Shown here piece after piece: positions 17,932 to 27,581 of a stretch of 64,000 nucleotides of DNA; the first letter of the stretch is position 1; every line of letters begins with the position of its first letter. Made by a program: the position numbers and the translations under genes. The notes below the pieces were generated by a model. It saw nothing but the letters and a program-made list of their open reading frames with translations. It was not told the DNA's origin and searched no databases. Source of the stretch: Brettanomyces bruxellensis (Eukaryota > Ascomycota > Pichiomycetes > Pichiales > Pichiaceae); assembly GCF_011074885.1 (NCBI RefSeq), contig NC_054685.1:434001-498000 (forward strand), read 5' to 3'.

Positions 17932-19076
17932 TATGACTTATTGTAGTCATACAGTATATTCTTATAGTGACGTCTCTTATGGATTTTAACTGTTTGAGGA
18001 TCAGATAGAAAGTGTGAATGAAATCGATGTGAAATCACATCTTATCAGAGGGTTAGTAAAAAATGATAATTTATGGGACAAAACGGAAAGTGCAACTAAC
18101 TGTGGAAGCTTGTTGAAAGTAAACTTTTTTTTATTTTTTTTGGCATTGGGATTTTACGTTTCAAATACTCTGCTAAATCTTACTATTCAATCAAAAAAGG
18201 AGCTTAATTATGCACAACTTGGATGTAGGAAATAGTTGTGTGATATCAAGATAACCGAAAAGAATGGTAATTGTGTGAGTACAGTTGAATAGATGCCATT
18301 ATATATATTATATAAATAAACACACATGAAATTACGTAGAATGTGCACATACTGATATAATGTTTTGTTCACTTCGTTGAACAGAATCCCAATAGTTGCA
18401 GAAAGGGAAACGGAATAATGCTTATGAAATAATTCAATAAGGAGAGTTGTGCTACTTCTTGGAACAAGGCTGTCGGTCTGAAAATTGAGCGTACATAAAA
18501 GGAAATGAATATTACTTCATCAGTGACGAACCTTAGCAGAATATTAAAAAGGAAAAGTCCAGGAATATTCTGAAAATAGTCAGTAGAGCAAGTGACATTA
18601 TCTTTCCCCTTTTAATTACTGAATAAAGGAAAATCTGAACATGGATGCTCGGTTCCGTTGCTTTCATTAAAGTACACACTGAACAATTCTAAATATTGAT
18701 CATTTGAGGAATGTGCTATTTGTTATGAAAGTCGAGCCTCTAGTACCATCTCAGCTAAAAATTGCTTTCGGACCATCAGCAAACAAAGCTCTGTATTATT
18801 TTAACCAATAATATATATATATATATCCGCCCATAATTAATGATCTGCAACCGTATCTAGATTATTCCTATTTCTCAACCAACTGCAATATCATCCTCAT
18901 ACGATTTCTCAGAATTTCTTTTACGTTTTCCTTTCAATGCCAAGCGGATCTCTCTTCTCAATTTGGAAGAGGAAAAGTTATTGAGACCAATTTAGATATT
19001 ATTTTGGGATCATCGGTTGGTGACGTAGACATCGAACTTTTTATCAATCGACCAATTGTTGCAGGAGGTGAGTCCA
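17932..19076. other. AT-rich intergenic region
   Basis: No supported gene. Contains a short hairpin (GTTCACTTCGTTGAAC near 18368) and an (AT)n run near 18811-18827. Confidence 0.45.
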
Positions 19077-19769
19077 CTAGTTTGATAAAATATTCAACGT
19101 AGCCCGAATATAATCCAAGCGGGTGGATTTAAACAGATCATCTATAGGATGAGAATGCACCTCTAACTGCTCAATTCTCACACTATGATAATCAAAATTT
19201 ATATACACCTTGTGCTTGTACGGACATGACTCACAAGGACATGACATGAAACAAACACATTCTCTTTCTTCACTGGTACCATTAAAACTTATATCTCTGG
19301 TTTTGAAACTCTCAGATATGAATAATCCTTTCCAAAGTGGAGTAATAATACGAAAGTGCACAAAAGACATACAAACCAACTTTAAACTTAGAATGTCATG
19401 TCTAACCTTCAGTATCATTTTTAAATCACGATTTGTAGGTAACCTTTCAAATTTGTAGGATGATGAATCTTTAAGAAGCACATTTGCAGCACGGGATAAA
19501 GCATTATCTATAAAAACGCCAACCATAACATGATAAATGCTTCTTTCCACCGTGTTTATATCGACAAATCGTTTTAAAAAGTCAAAAACACATTTCCTGG
19601 CTGCCAAAATAACTAAGCACAAGTTTCCTCTCCACAAAACATCAGATAATCTACGGGAAACAGTTGGTTCATGAAAAGCTAAATGGATACATTCGTCAAG
19701 AGCGTGATAATCAGTAGGCATCCCTTTCGTGATATTCGTCTTCGGTAAAGCATCATTTATTACTTTCAA
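19077..19769 (-). CDS. Unrecognised frame, probably the 3' part of a spliced or broken gene
   Basis: A 230-codon frame on the minus strand with no ATG at its beginning. Composition is protein-like (LAFHEPTVSRRLSDVLWRG, FVDINTVERSIYHVMVGVF). It ends in a Cys-rich stretch (CVCFMSCPCESCP) and a final helical segment. Upstream in another frame a second segment (19753-20009) runs into it with a 17-base overlap, so joining the two needs a one-base shift. I do not recognise the family; an RNase-III-like mitochondrial ribosomal protein was considered without convincing motifs. Confidence 0.4.
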   Translation of the reverse strand: MKVINDALPKTNITKGMPTDYHALDECIHLAFHEPTVSRRLSDVLWRGNLCLVILAARKCVFDFLKRFVDINTVERSIYHVMVGVFIDNALSRAANVLLKDSSSYKFERLPTNRDLKMILKVRHDILSLKLVCMSFVHFRIITPLWKGLFISESFKTRDISFNGTSEERECVCFMSCPCESCPYKHKVYINFDYHSVRIEQLEVHSHPIDDLFKSTRLDYIRATLNILSN

Positions 19770-20240
19770 GTGTTTTCAGTACATCCTTGAACTTCGTAAT
19801 TTTTATTGCCGAACAGAACGACCGTACAGTTCCAAGTTTCCTTTTCGCATTTTTCGTCACCGAAACATGAGACCCATGATAAATATGCAATCTGGTGGCC
19901 GTTCTATGCTTCCATAAAGATGGATCAGCCCAATAAGATGTTGCATCCGCAGCGAAGGAAGCGCACGAGGAACTAAGCATTTTTCTTCTTTTCCTTTCTG
20001 ATGGTGTTTCTGAAAGACAAAAGCTGTTAGTACTCTTACCCTCAGACACGTAATGTTTAAACTTGTAAACAGTATTGCGTTTTGACCAGGTATGCTAAAA
20101 TGACTGGTACATGGAACCGTTGTAACACTGTGTAAACCACCAACTGTATAGACACTGGTATTGAAAAAAGGCTGGAGTTGAGGCTGAAGCAATATAGCAC
20201 CCATCATATTAACACCATGATAAAAACTCCGGGACTGAGG

Positions 20241-20324
20241 CTGTGGAAAGAATCTTTAAATACAATTAACTTCGTTAGTAATCAGTAATCTAGGGGGATG
20301 AACATCATTAAAATTCATACTCAC
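20241..20324 (-). other. Probable intron 2 of the unresolved minus-strand gene (84 nt)
   Basis: GTGAGT donor at 20324, TACTAAC near 20273-20279, acceptor TTTCCACAG ending at 20241, all on the minus strand. It leaves only a 30-nt exon between introns 1 and 2. Confidence 0.55.
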
Positions 20325-20354
20325 ATTTGAATTGGCACTGCATTATATGCATGA

Positions 20355-20510
20355 CTGTAAAGCGATACAAGGTTAGTATCATATCCAAAACATGCAAAGA
20401 AAAATGGGAAGCAACAAGCGATCATTACGGTACCATCTCCGGAACAGATCAAACAAACAAAAATAATTCCAAAATGATCTGGGAAAATCAAATAGAAAAC
20501 ACTTACTTAC
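20355..20510 (-). other. Probable intron 1 of the unresolved minus-strand gene (156 nt)
   Basis: GTAAGT donor at 20510, TACTAAC branch site, acceptor GCTTTACAG ending at 20355, all on the minus strand. Confidence 0.6.
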
Positions 20511-20712
20511 AGGGAGTAGCCGCATAGCTACCAACAGTAGGTTTAGAATCATCACCATTTACGCTCATATTTTTAAGACGATTCATCGCAAACCAATGAA
20601 TCCATCCAGGACCAAAATAAATTTCACATTGACCAACAACTAAGAAGTATCGTGAAGGGAAAAGCTATATGTAACCATAGGAGGAAAAAACAACAACACG
20701 GTATGCACTCGA

Positions 20713-20718
20713 ACGCGT
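20713..20718. promoter_or_regulatory. MCB-type site ACGCGT in a divergent promoter
   Basis: ACGCGT midway between the putative start of the minus-strand gene (20568/20586) and the plus-strand ATG at 20782. In yeasts this is the MBF (Mbp1-Swi6) core of G1/S genes. Only a single copy is present. Confidence 0.35.
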
Positions 20719-20781
20719 CTGTTTACATAAAAAAAGTAAGAAGCTAATAGAGATTTAAGGTGTCGTCAATTTGAATGCCAG

Positions 20782-21201
20782 ATGGAAGAAACCGAAGGCT
20801 GCAAGTTAACAATAGCAAATTTATCCGCAGAAGATCGAGACAAACACAAGTCGAAAATTGTACGCTTGCAAGCATATATTCTTCGTTCTCTGAGAATTCG
20901 TTTCATTGAGAATAAAAAGGATAACAAAGATTTTGAAATAAAATTATCGAAAGGGGAAAGCCGCGATCGTACTTTTAATTTCAACCACATCCGTACTATT
21001 ACACATGGATGTGTATATCTGTCGACGGATTACCTTTCTTGCTTAATGCACAACAGCTCTCGATCGAGAACTTATTTGGCCACATTAAATATTAAATAAT
21101 GTACGTTTAATGACTAACCCTTGTCTTACATAGTTTACTTGTCAGGATGCACCACAGATGTTTCAGATGGAAAACTTGAGCTAGTGCCACCCACAAAGTA
21201 A
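20782..21201 (+). CDS. Small unrecognised protein, probably with one intron
   Basis: The ATG at 20782 opens a frame that reads on to 21099 (105 residues). A branch-like GACTAAC at 21112-21118 and acceptor TACATAG ending at 21133 suggest a 3' exon 21134-21201 ending in TAA. With a donor at 21011 (GTGTAT, weak) the phase fits and the product is about 98 residues ending in FYLSGCTTDVSDGKLELVPP. The body is basic and beta-rich in appearance (KIVRLQAYILRSLRIRFIEN). A small OB-fold or Sm-like protein would suit this, but I see no diagnostic motif. The unspliced form remains possible. Confidence 0.5.
21011..21133 (+). other. Possible intron of the small plus-strand gene
   Basis: Branch site GACTAAC and acceptor CTTACATAG are good. 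The donor (GTGTAT at 21011, or GTATAT at 21013) is weak; only the first keeps the longer 3' frame. Confidence 0.35.
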
Positions 21202-21462
21202 GAAAAAATTAAAATTTGCAATATTGTGAAGTTGCGTATTCAGTACGATTTTATTTTATTTTATTCTACTTTATTCCACCTTGTACAAACCTTTTCTAAC
21301 AAGAAGCGGAGGTGTCCAAATCCGGAGTACAAACTGGGTAGATCGACAGATCATATGGACGGATTCAGTTCCCAAGCTGCAGCAGATCACTAAAAGTGGT
21401 GAAATACCAATTTCTTGGACGGACATACCCAATCAGAAATAAGAGTGATCTTAAAATTGATT

Positions 21463-24222
21463 ATGACGGAGGCTTCAACTTCAACAGCACTAAGTTCCCA
21501 TACTGTCCATCAGAATACATCAACGCAGGATGTTATGACCACAATAGTGTACAATGCAGTGGTGTGTGGCGGTATGGTACTTGCGTTTCTAATTCTGAGA
21601 CTTCGATTTAAACGTATTTATGAACCCAAGTCTAACTTCAAAATTGTTCCTCCAAATCAACGACCAGATAAGCTTCCCAAAACACCATGGGGATGGTTTA
21701 AAACTCTACTCACTAGACCAGCTAGGCAGACAATTTCAGAGGCCGGTGTAGATGGGTATTTGTTCCTTCGGTACCTAAAAGTTTTCACCTCGCTTTTTTT
21801 AGGTGGAATTTCCACGTGGGTGATTCTTCTTCCAATAAACATGACACACAGTAAGCAGGAGACTGGATTGGATCAGCTGGGAATTTCTAACGTTGGAACG
21901 GCAAAACGATATTATGCACATGCAGTTGTTTCATGGCTCTTTTACGGTATATCTCTTTTCACAATATACAGAGAACTTGTGTTCTATACAAACTTTAGAA
22001 ATGCTATTTTGGTTTCTCCAGCACATGCGGGAAAGTTGAGCACACGTACAGTTATCTTTCAAAGCGTCCCAGATGCATTTTTAGATGAGAGGAGAATAAG
22101 AAAACTTTTTGAAGGGGTGAAACATGTATGGATTGCACGTGGTCAGCGGAAATTACAGAAACGGGTCAATGAGCGAGAACGTGCTTGTCGTAATCTGGAA
22201 GGTGCTCTTTGTAAACTTCTTAAAAAGGCTATGAAAAAGCTAAAGAAAGCAGAAAAGAAAGGACATATAATTGAGCCAGCAGATGAACTTGAACAATACG
22301 TTCCTCGTAAGAAATGGCCACGTTTGCGTCCATCGAAGTTTAGCCGCAAGGTGGATATGATAGATTACTATAAGAAGAGAATTCCAGAATTAAATGAAGA
22401 GATCGAGGAATTGCAAAATGGTTACAAGTTATCGAATCCGATGAATTCCGTGGCGGTTGAATTTGTTAACTTATCCTATGCTCAAGTGGCATTTCAGCAG
22501 GAACCATATGATCAACCTCAGTACTTCACTCCCCGCCAATTTGGTGTTGAGCCTAGTGATATTTTCTGGCCAAATATGCAGATTTTCTGGTGGGAGAGGA
22601 TTAGTCGACGTGCTGTAGGTGTTTCTATCATTACTGTTTTGGTTATCTTCTGGGCTATTCCATCAGCATTGGTGGGTATGATATCGAATCTTACATATTT
22701 AACCAACAAACTAACTTTCTTGCGCTTCATTTACAAACTACCAAGTTCTCTACTTGGCCTTGTTACATCACTTCTCCCAACCGTGATGATGACACTTTTG
22801 ATGATGATTCTCCCGATGTTTATCCGATTTGTGGCAAAGCTTAGTGGAGCAATTTCTATTCAACAAATTGAATATTACACACAACAATCATATTTTGCAT
22901 TTCAGGTGATTCAAGTGTTTTTAGTGACTACAGTTGCCTCGTCAATAACATCGGTCATCACACAAATCATGGACCGTCCATCCTCTGTCATGTCACTTCT
23001 CTCCAGTAACTTGCCAAAATGTTCGAATTTTTTCGTTTCATACGTTCTTTTCCAAGGCTTTTCTATTTCCGGTGGTGCTCTTCTGCAGGTTGTCACATTA
23101 ATCCTATTTTACTTCTTAGGCCAACTACTAGACAATACACCAAGGAAGAAATGGATTCGGTTTAATGATATCGGCTCTTATTCATGGGGTACAACATTTC
23201 CAGTGTATACAAACTTGGCTGTTATTACATTTGCATATTGTATCATTTCACCAGTTATTCTCCTCTTTGCTGGTGCATCATTCTTGATTTTATATATCTG
23301 CTACCAGAACAACATCAACTATGTATATGGTCAGGCTCCAGATGCTTTGGGCATATATTATGTCCGTGCTCTTTTCCAGAGCATGGTTGGAATATATTTA
23401 GGAGAAATATGCTTGATGGGCATATTTGCTGTTTCAAAAGCCTGGGGTCCTGTTATAATGGAGCTTATATTTTTGGTTGCAACGACATTTTTTCACATTC
23501 AGCTCAACAATGCATATGATGCACATCTTAAGGTTTTACCAAATACCGTTATGCGTCCATTAGATGGAAAAACAGACACTATTTCGTGGACGAATCGTAA
23601 ACATGAAAACGATGATCAGTTAACAAACAAGGCTGCTTCACAGGCCGACTACATTTCCAGATATATACACAAAGAAGTTCCACTTCTTATTGATGGTGAG
23701 CATGGTAATCAGGAGGCAAAAAGGACAAATTTCTTGGTTCGATTCTTCAAACCGAATACGTATCTATCATACACGAGCATACAATCATATATTCCAGACA
23801 GATTCCGAGAACTTCCAAACGAGTCACCCGAGTACATTGAACATGCTTACGATTATAAGGTTGTGAGTGAGAAATGCCCAAAAGTCTGGATTCCACGCGA
23901 TCCAATGGGTATTTCACAAAGCCTAGCTTTTGAGTTCAAGGATGTCGTTGAGATAGTTGATACAAATGCATTATTTGATGCCTCTTGTAATATAATATGG
24001 ACTGGTCCACCACCAGAGGAGAATTTCTTTGAGGGTGATGATAAGAGTAGTGAGAATACTGATCTAGATAATAAAAAGGACAGGAAAAGCTTGCTATTTG
24101 GATGGACCGACAAATTACCGATCAACCCATTTACAATAAACAAGCGTGGTGACAAGGATAATGAAGCTACCCGGGAGGATGCTGAAAAGTCAGCAGATGA
24201 AAGTGAAGGACCGTTTGCATAG
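21463..24222 (+). CDS. RSN1/PHM7-like protein of the calcium-permeable stress-gated (CSC1/OSCA) family
   Basis: 919 residues from the ATG at 21463; the frame is open from 21415 without an ATG. Layout follows the fungal family (formerly DUF221): an N-terminal membrane segment (TTIVYNAVVCGGMVLAFLIL), a second near GVDGYLFLRYLKVF, a large cytosolic loop rich in Arg/Lys with an RRM-like region (about 200-380), a core of about seven further membrane segments to about residue 690, and a C-terminal domain with WIPRDPMGISQ, typical of Rsn1/Phm7 and absent from short Csc1. Family members are osmosensing channels or scramblases at the plasma membrane or ER. Rsn1 (953 residues) suppresses sro7 salt sensitivity in S. 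cerevisiae; Phm7 (991) is the other candidate. Confidence 0.9.
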   Translation: MTEASTSTALSSHTVHQNTSTQDVMTTIVYNAVVCGGMVLAFLILRLRFKRIYEPKSNFKIVPPNQRPDKLPKTPWGWFKTLLTRPARQTISEAGVDGYLFLRYLKVFTSLFLGGISTWVILLPINMTHSKQETGLDQLGISNVGTAKRYYAHAVVSWLFYGISLFTIYRELVFYTNFRNAILVSPAHAGKLSTRTVIFQSVPDAFLDERRIRKLFEGVKHVWIARGQRKLQKRVNERERACRNLEGALCKLLKKAMKKLKKAEKKGHIIEPADELEQYVPRKKWPRLRPSKFSRKVDMIDYYKKRIPELNEEIEELQNGYKLSNPMNSVAVEFVNLSYAQVAFQQEPYDQPQYFTPRQFGVEPSDIFWPNMQIFWWERISRRAVGVSIITVLVIFWAIPSALVGMISNLTYLTNKLTFLRFIYKLPSSLLGLVTSLLPTVMMTLLMMILPMFIRFVAKLSGAISIQQIEYYTQQSYFAFQVIQVFLVTTVASSITSVITQIMDRPSSVMSLLSSNLPKCSNFFVSYVLFQGFSISGGALLQVVTLILFYFLGQLLDNTPRKKWIRFNDIGSYSWGTTFPVYTNLAVITFAYCIISPVILLFAGASFLILYICYQNNINYVYGQAPDALGIYYVRALFQSMVGIYLGEICLMGIFAVSKAWGPVIMELIFLVATTFFHIQLNNAYDAHLKVLPNTVMRPLDGKTDTISWTNRKHENDDQLTNKAASQADYISRYIHKEVPLLIDGEHGNQEAKRTNFLVRFFKPNTYLSYTSIQSYIPDRFRELPNESPEYIEHAYDYKVVSEKCPKVWIPRDPMGISQSLAFEFKDVVEIVDTNALFDASCNIIWTGPPPEENFFEGDDKSSENTDLDNKKDRKSLLFGWTDKLPINPFTINKRGDKDNEATREDAEKSADESEGPFA

Positions 24223-24401
24223 TGTAGAATGACAATTACTAGTTACTATTAAGCAGCTTGATGCGAGATACCAATACTGCTGATTATATCTATAGACAGA
24301 TGACAACGCATGCTCATACATATGTACAAGCCATCAAATTTATACATTGCTTTATTTGATACCCAATTATCCATTGTAAGTTTAAACGAACCGGATACAC
24401 T

Positions 24402-25523
24402 TCATTGCGAATCTGCAATTTCATCCGTTTCTAAGGGCTGATGGCCGATTATTGATGTCGATGGCAGCACATTCTCTACGTTATCGACATCAATGATATC
24501 AAATGTTACAGTATCAATTTTGAACCAACCCTCGGTGAATCGTTGATTGGCAGATTTACTTGGACCACAAGATGCTATCAGAAAATGAGGAGCACTTTTC
24601 ATCCGACCGCCATTAAGCAATTCGATATACTTTTTGATTGAAGTTGTTTTGTCAAGACCAGTTGTTACTGGTCCATCAGGGGATACTTGACGAATCCAAT
24701 CGTTGTAAAGTATGATTCTGTTGGTATACAACTCGGAAACATGATCCTGAAGGGATACCGCCGGCACTAAAATACGCTGAATAAAGAACTCTGGAGTTCT
24801 CTGCCCATCAGAAGACGTCGATGAGTCCGTATCCGAACACTCTTCACTGTTACTCTCAGTATTTAACTCTTCCTGGCGAATTCGTTGATTAAAAACATCA
24901 CACTTTCCGGTAGTAATGATTACAAGTTGATATTTCGATGCGATCGATGCAAGTGTGACAACTATGTCCTCCATTACACGGTATAACTTTTGAATTGGTC
25001 CAGTATACATATTATTTGTCAATGTACTTTTCCGTCTTCTTTTCCTATTTCGATTTATCTGCTTTTGAATTTCTATTCGATTCATCCTGTATAGGTCCTG
25101 AAAGCCATCTATAAGAACCATTTTAAATTTGGAGAAATCACTATTTTGTAAGAAAACAATGAGCTGGGATAATGTTTGTACCTGAACCACCTGAATATGA
25201 TTAACAAACCGCTCATGAAAATGGCTTGATTTCCTTAGCTTGAACCATGGAATCTGATCAAAAGTTTGTACCACCAATACTTTTTTAGTTGCAGATGAGG
25301 TTTCTGATTGCAGACACTCCAGAATTATCCTGAAAATAAGTTCCCACTTTCCGACATTTCCAGGGACACAGTTCAAATCATAAATTAACCCACTTCTGAA
25401 TCCACATCCTTCATATAGAGACGCGTTCAGCTTTTTTATACCACATGAATATCGAGGAAGTTGATGTCGTAGATTTATCACATCCCGTATACTCAAAGAG
25501 TTCTGATCACTATTTATTACCAT
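24402..25523 (-). CDS. Psy3/Rlp1-like Rad51 paralogue (Shu complex)
   Basis: 373 residues from an ATG. It reads as a RecA fold. A P-loop position at about residues 53-60 reads VPGNVGKW, so the GxxxxGK[TS] Walker A ends in Trp and lacks the phosphate-binding Thr/Ser. A strand KKVLVVQTFD is followed by LSQLIVFLQ and the Walker-B-like KMVLIDGFQDL (about 133-143), then helix VTLASIASKYQLVIITTGKCD. In S. cerevisiae Psy3 (242 residues) the equivalent stretch has LIVFLELLYD and RGIVIDNLSFL and also lacks ATP binding. Psy3-Csm2 within the Shu complex promotes Rad51 filament formation. An acidic Ser-rich insert (about 220-240) is extra. Rad55 or Rad57 are less likely because the P-loop is not intact. 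Confidence 0.6.
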   Translation of the reverse strand: MVINSDQNSLSIRDVINLRHQLPRYSCGIKKLNASLYEGCGFRSGLIYDLNCVPGNVGKWELIFRIILECLQSETSSATKKVLVVQTFDQIPWFKLRKSSHFHERFVNHIQVVQVQTLSQLIVFLQNSDFSKFKMVLIDGFQDLYRMNRIEIQKQINRNRKRRRKSTLTNNMYTGPIQKLYRVMEDIVVTLASIASKYQLVIITTGKCDVFNQRIRQEELNTESNSEECSDTDSSTSSDGQRTPEFFIQRILVPAVSLQDHVSELYTNRIILYNDWIRQVSPDGPVTTGLDKTTSIKKYIELLNGGRMKSAPHFLIASCGPSKSANQRFTEGWFKIDTVTFDIIDVDNVENVLPSTSIIGHQPLETDEIADSQ

Positions 25524-27581
25524 TTTATTTTTTGCTCATGACAGGAAATATAAGAAGTGGATGTGTAAAATCTTTAATGAGGGCTTTGGTGCTATATTGA
25601 AGCGTATCCTTCAGTGAACGCGTAGATAATACAAATATCTTATGGTGCACGGATGCATAAAAGTATGCACAACCATCATTTATCCGGAAAGAAGCATTCG
25701 GAGAAACCTACGGAAATAAACCCGTTCAATGCGATTATTTTCCGTTCTGAGATCCCGATTCCCTACGAGTGTTGGCTCAGCTTATCAAACACCGAAGATA
25801 ATGGAACATTTGTACTATAATTACACCTAAAAAGCCCACGGAAATCAAGTTTGCAATCAAAGAACATGGATCAGAAATGAAAATGTTTCACTGTAAACAG
25901 TATTTGAAGAATATTTATAACATATAAACATTTTCGTAGGACACGTATGGTAATGATGCTCCTTTTCTGGTGTCTTAATCGAAGTCGATAGTCGCGATGC
26001 TGCTTAAGGAAATCGAAGAGTAATATGGCGTCTGCGAACAAAGAAGGAGTAAGAAAAATCACTCCACTGCTGTGGTTGAGACAATAAGAATAATCTTTTG
26101 GGATGATCGAGATATATTCCATTAAACGGAAATGAAATTCCGAACTTTCCTTCGCTTTATTCCATGCATTCTATTGTTTATAATTTTCAGATTTTGCTAT
26201 ATGGCGCCAAATTTCCAGTTTTGGTTGTATTCGCCGAAAAAAGGGAGAAAAACGGAAGCCAACATTTATGGACAGAAAATATGCACACAAGTCGATATCA
26301 CTACACTATCCATCAGGAGCTCGCCGCTTAATTATTGTATTGTCTAATATTATCACCAAATTTTCAATGTAATAATTCTAAGGCAAGTAATCTGACGTGT
26401 CATTTTACCTAGACCAAAAATATTAGACAAAAAGAAAAGCAAATAAATAATATTATTACACACTGGTTCAGCTTTATTTGAAACATTCCAGAATGAAGTA
26501 ACATCATGTCAAGCTTCCAGAAGCATGAACCGAGGAGGCATGTATATATGTGTATGTGATTGACAGTACATCTAAAACGAAAAATTTTAATGCAGAGTAT
26601 TCATTTATTATTAGCCATTTATTATGATTCAATGTGACGATACACTTATAAGGAGAGGCTTAAATGCGGCGGAGCGAGCATTATCTCCAATTTCGTTATA
26701 CATATAATTTATCTGGTATCAAGCGATTGACCAAATAGTAAAATCAGAGGACAAAAGAAATAAAAAGAGAAAATATAAGATTCATTATAGATCTTTCGGC
26801 CGATCAAGTACGAAGCATTCATTCTAAAAGCCATCACATAATTTTTTTTAGATTTCTTTTCGTACAGTTCGTTTATAGAAAATTTTTAGCAGGCTGACCA
26901 ATAAGACGAAAGCCATCAAAAATGGTTGGGTTCTCTTAAGGTCTGTGTAGGGATCTTCGCGGGCATATTTTTTTTTTTGCAATTAGATAAATAATGCAGG
27001 GGAAACTTCGAAGTAATTCAAATGCAGTAAGCGGAAGTAAATGCGTTAGCGAACGCATGAATGCCCAAATTTGGAATGCATTGTGTTACAATTTCATGCG
27101 TCGAGTGTACGTGTGCATAGCAATTATAAAATTATTTTTTTCCCCTGAAAAGAACAAAAGAGCTTTTTTTCAAGTGCGCACAATATTTATTTATTTGTTT
27201 TATTTTTTTCACCCAAGACCAACTTTATTAGTTTTATAAATATTATTATGATTAGAATTAAACGTGAAATATAGATGCACTGGAATGAAAACCAGCATGG
27301 ATGGCAGAGAGAAATGAAATCCAAAGGGAATAATGCTCCTGAAATGGATATATTCTATACCCAAAAAGATAAACGCTATAGAAAGAGAACAAGGAAGCAA
27401 AATGAACACGCACAAAAAAAAGAAAACAGAACGATAATGGTATGAAAGATTGGTTGGTACTTTAGAATTGAATAACTAAAAAAAATAACCGTAAGCAACA
27501 CAAATTATAGCGGGAAAACTTGTGAGAATGAAAGAAGAAATGAAATGAACACAAGAAAACGTCGGACGTTATCATTATTTC
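25524..27581. other. 2-kb intergenic region
   Basis: AT-rich, between the 5' end of the Psy3-like gene and the 3' end of the next minus-strand gene. No tRNA, snRNA or protein gene recognised. The frames present are short or lack credible composition. Confidence 0.45.

Larger units (their letters stand above)
19753..20568 (-). pseudogene. Multi-intron locus, splicing unresolved (possible decayed gene)
   Basis: Reading down the minus strand: ATG at 20568 (or 20586 in the same frame) opening MSVNGDDSKPTVGS; donor GTAAGT at 20510 (a second overlapping one at 20506); TACTAAC and acceptor ending at 20355; a 30-nt segment 20354-20325; donor GTGAGT at 20324; TACTAAC and acceptor ending at 20241; an open segment from 20240 (NMMGAILLQPQLQPFFN and onward); a third TACTAAC with acceptor ending at 20010; then a segment 20009-19753 that reads SERKRRKM and onward. 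Three canonical branch-site/acceptor pairs on one strand within 350 bases are unlikely by chance. I cannot find a set of donors that keeps one frame open throughout, so the gene is either damaged or spliced in a way I cannot resolve. Function unknown. Confidence 0.45.

Noticed and set aside
18014..18235. 73-codon frame after the tRNA gene
   Set aside because: Short, T-rich, no motif, in a gene desert.
20010..20039. 30-nt intron GTAAGA...CAG on the minus strand
   Set aside because: It contains TACTAAC but is far too short for spliceosomal removal; the acceptor probably pairs with a donor further upstream.
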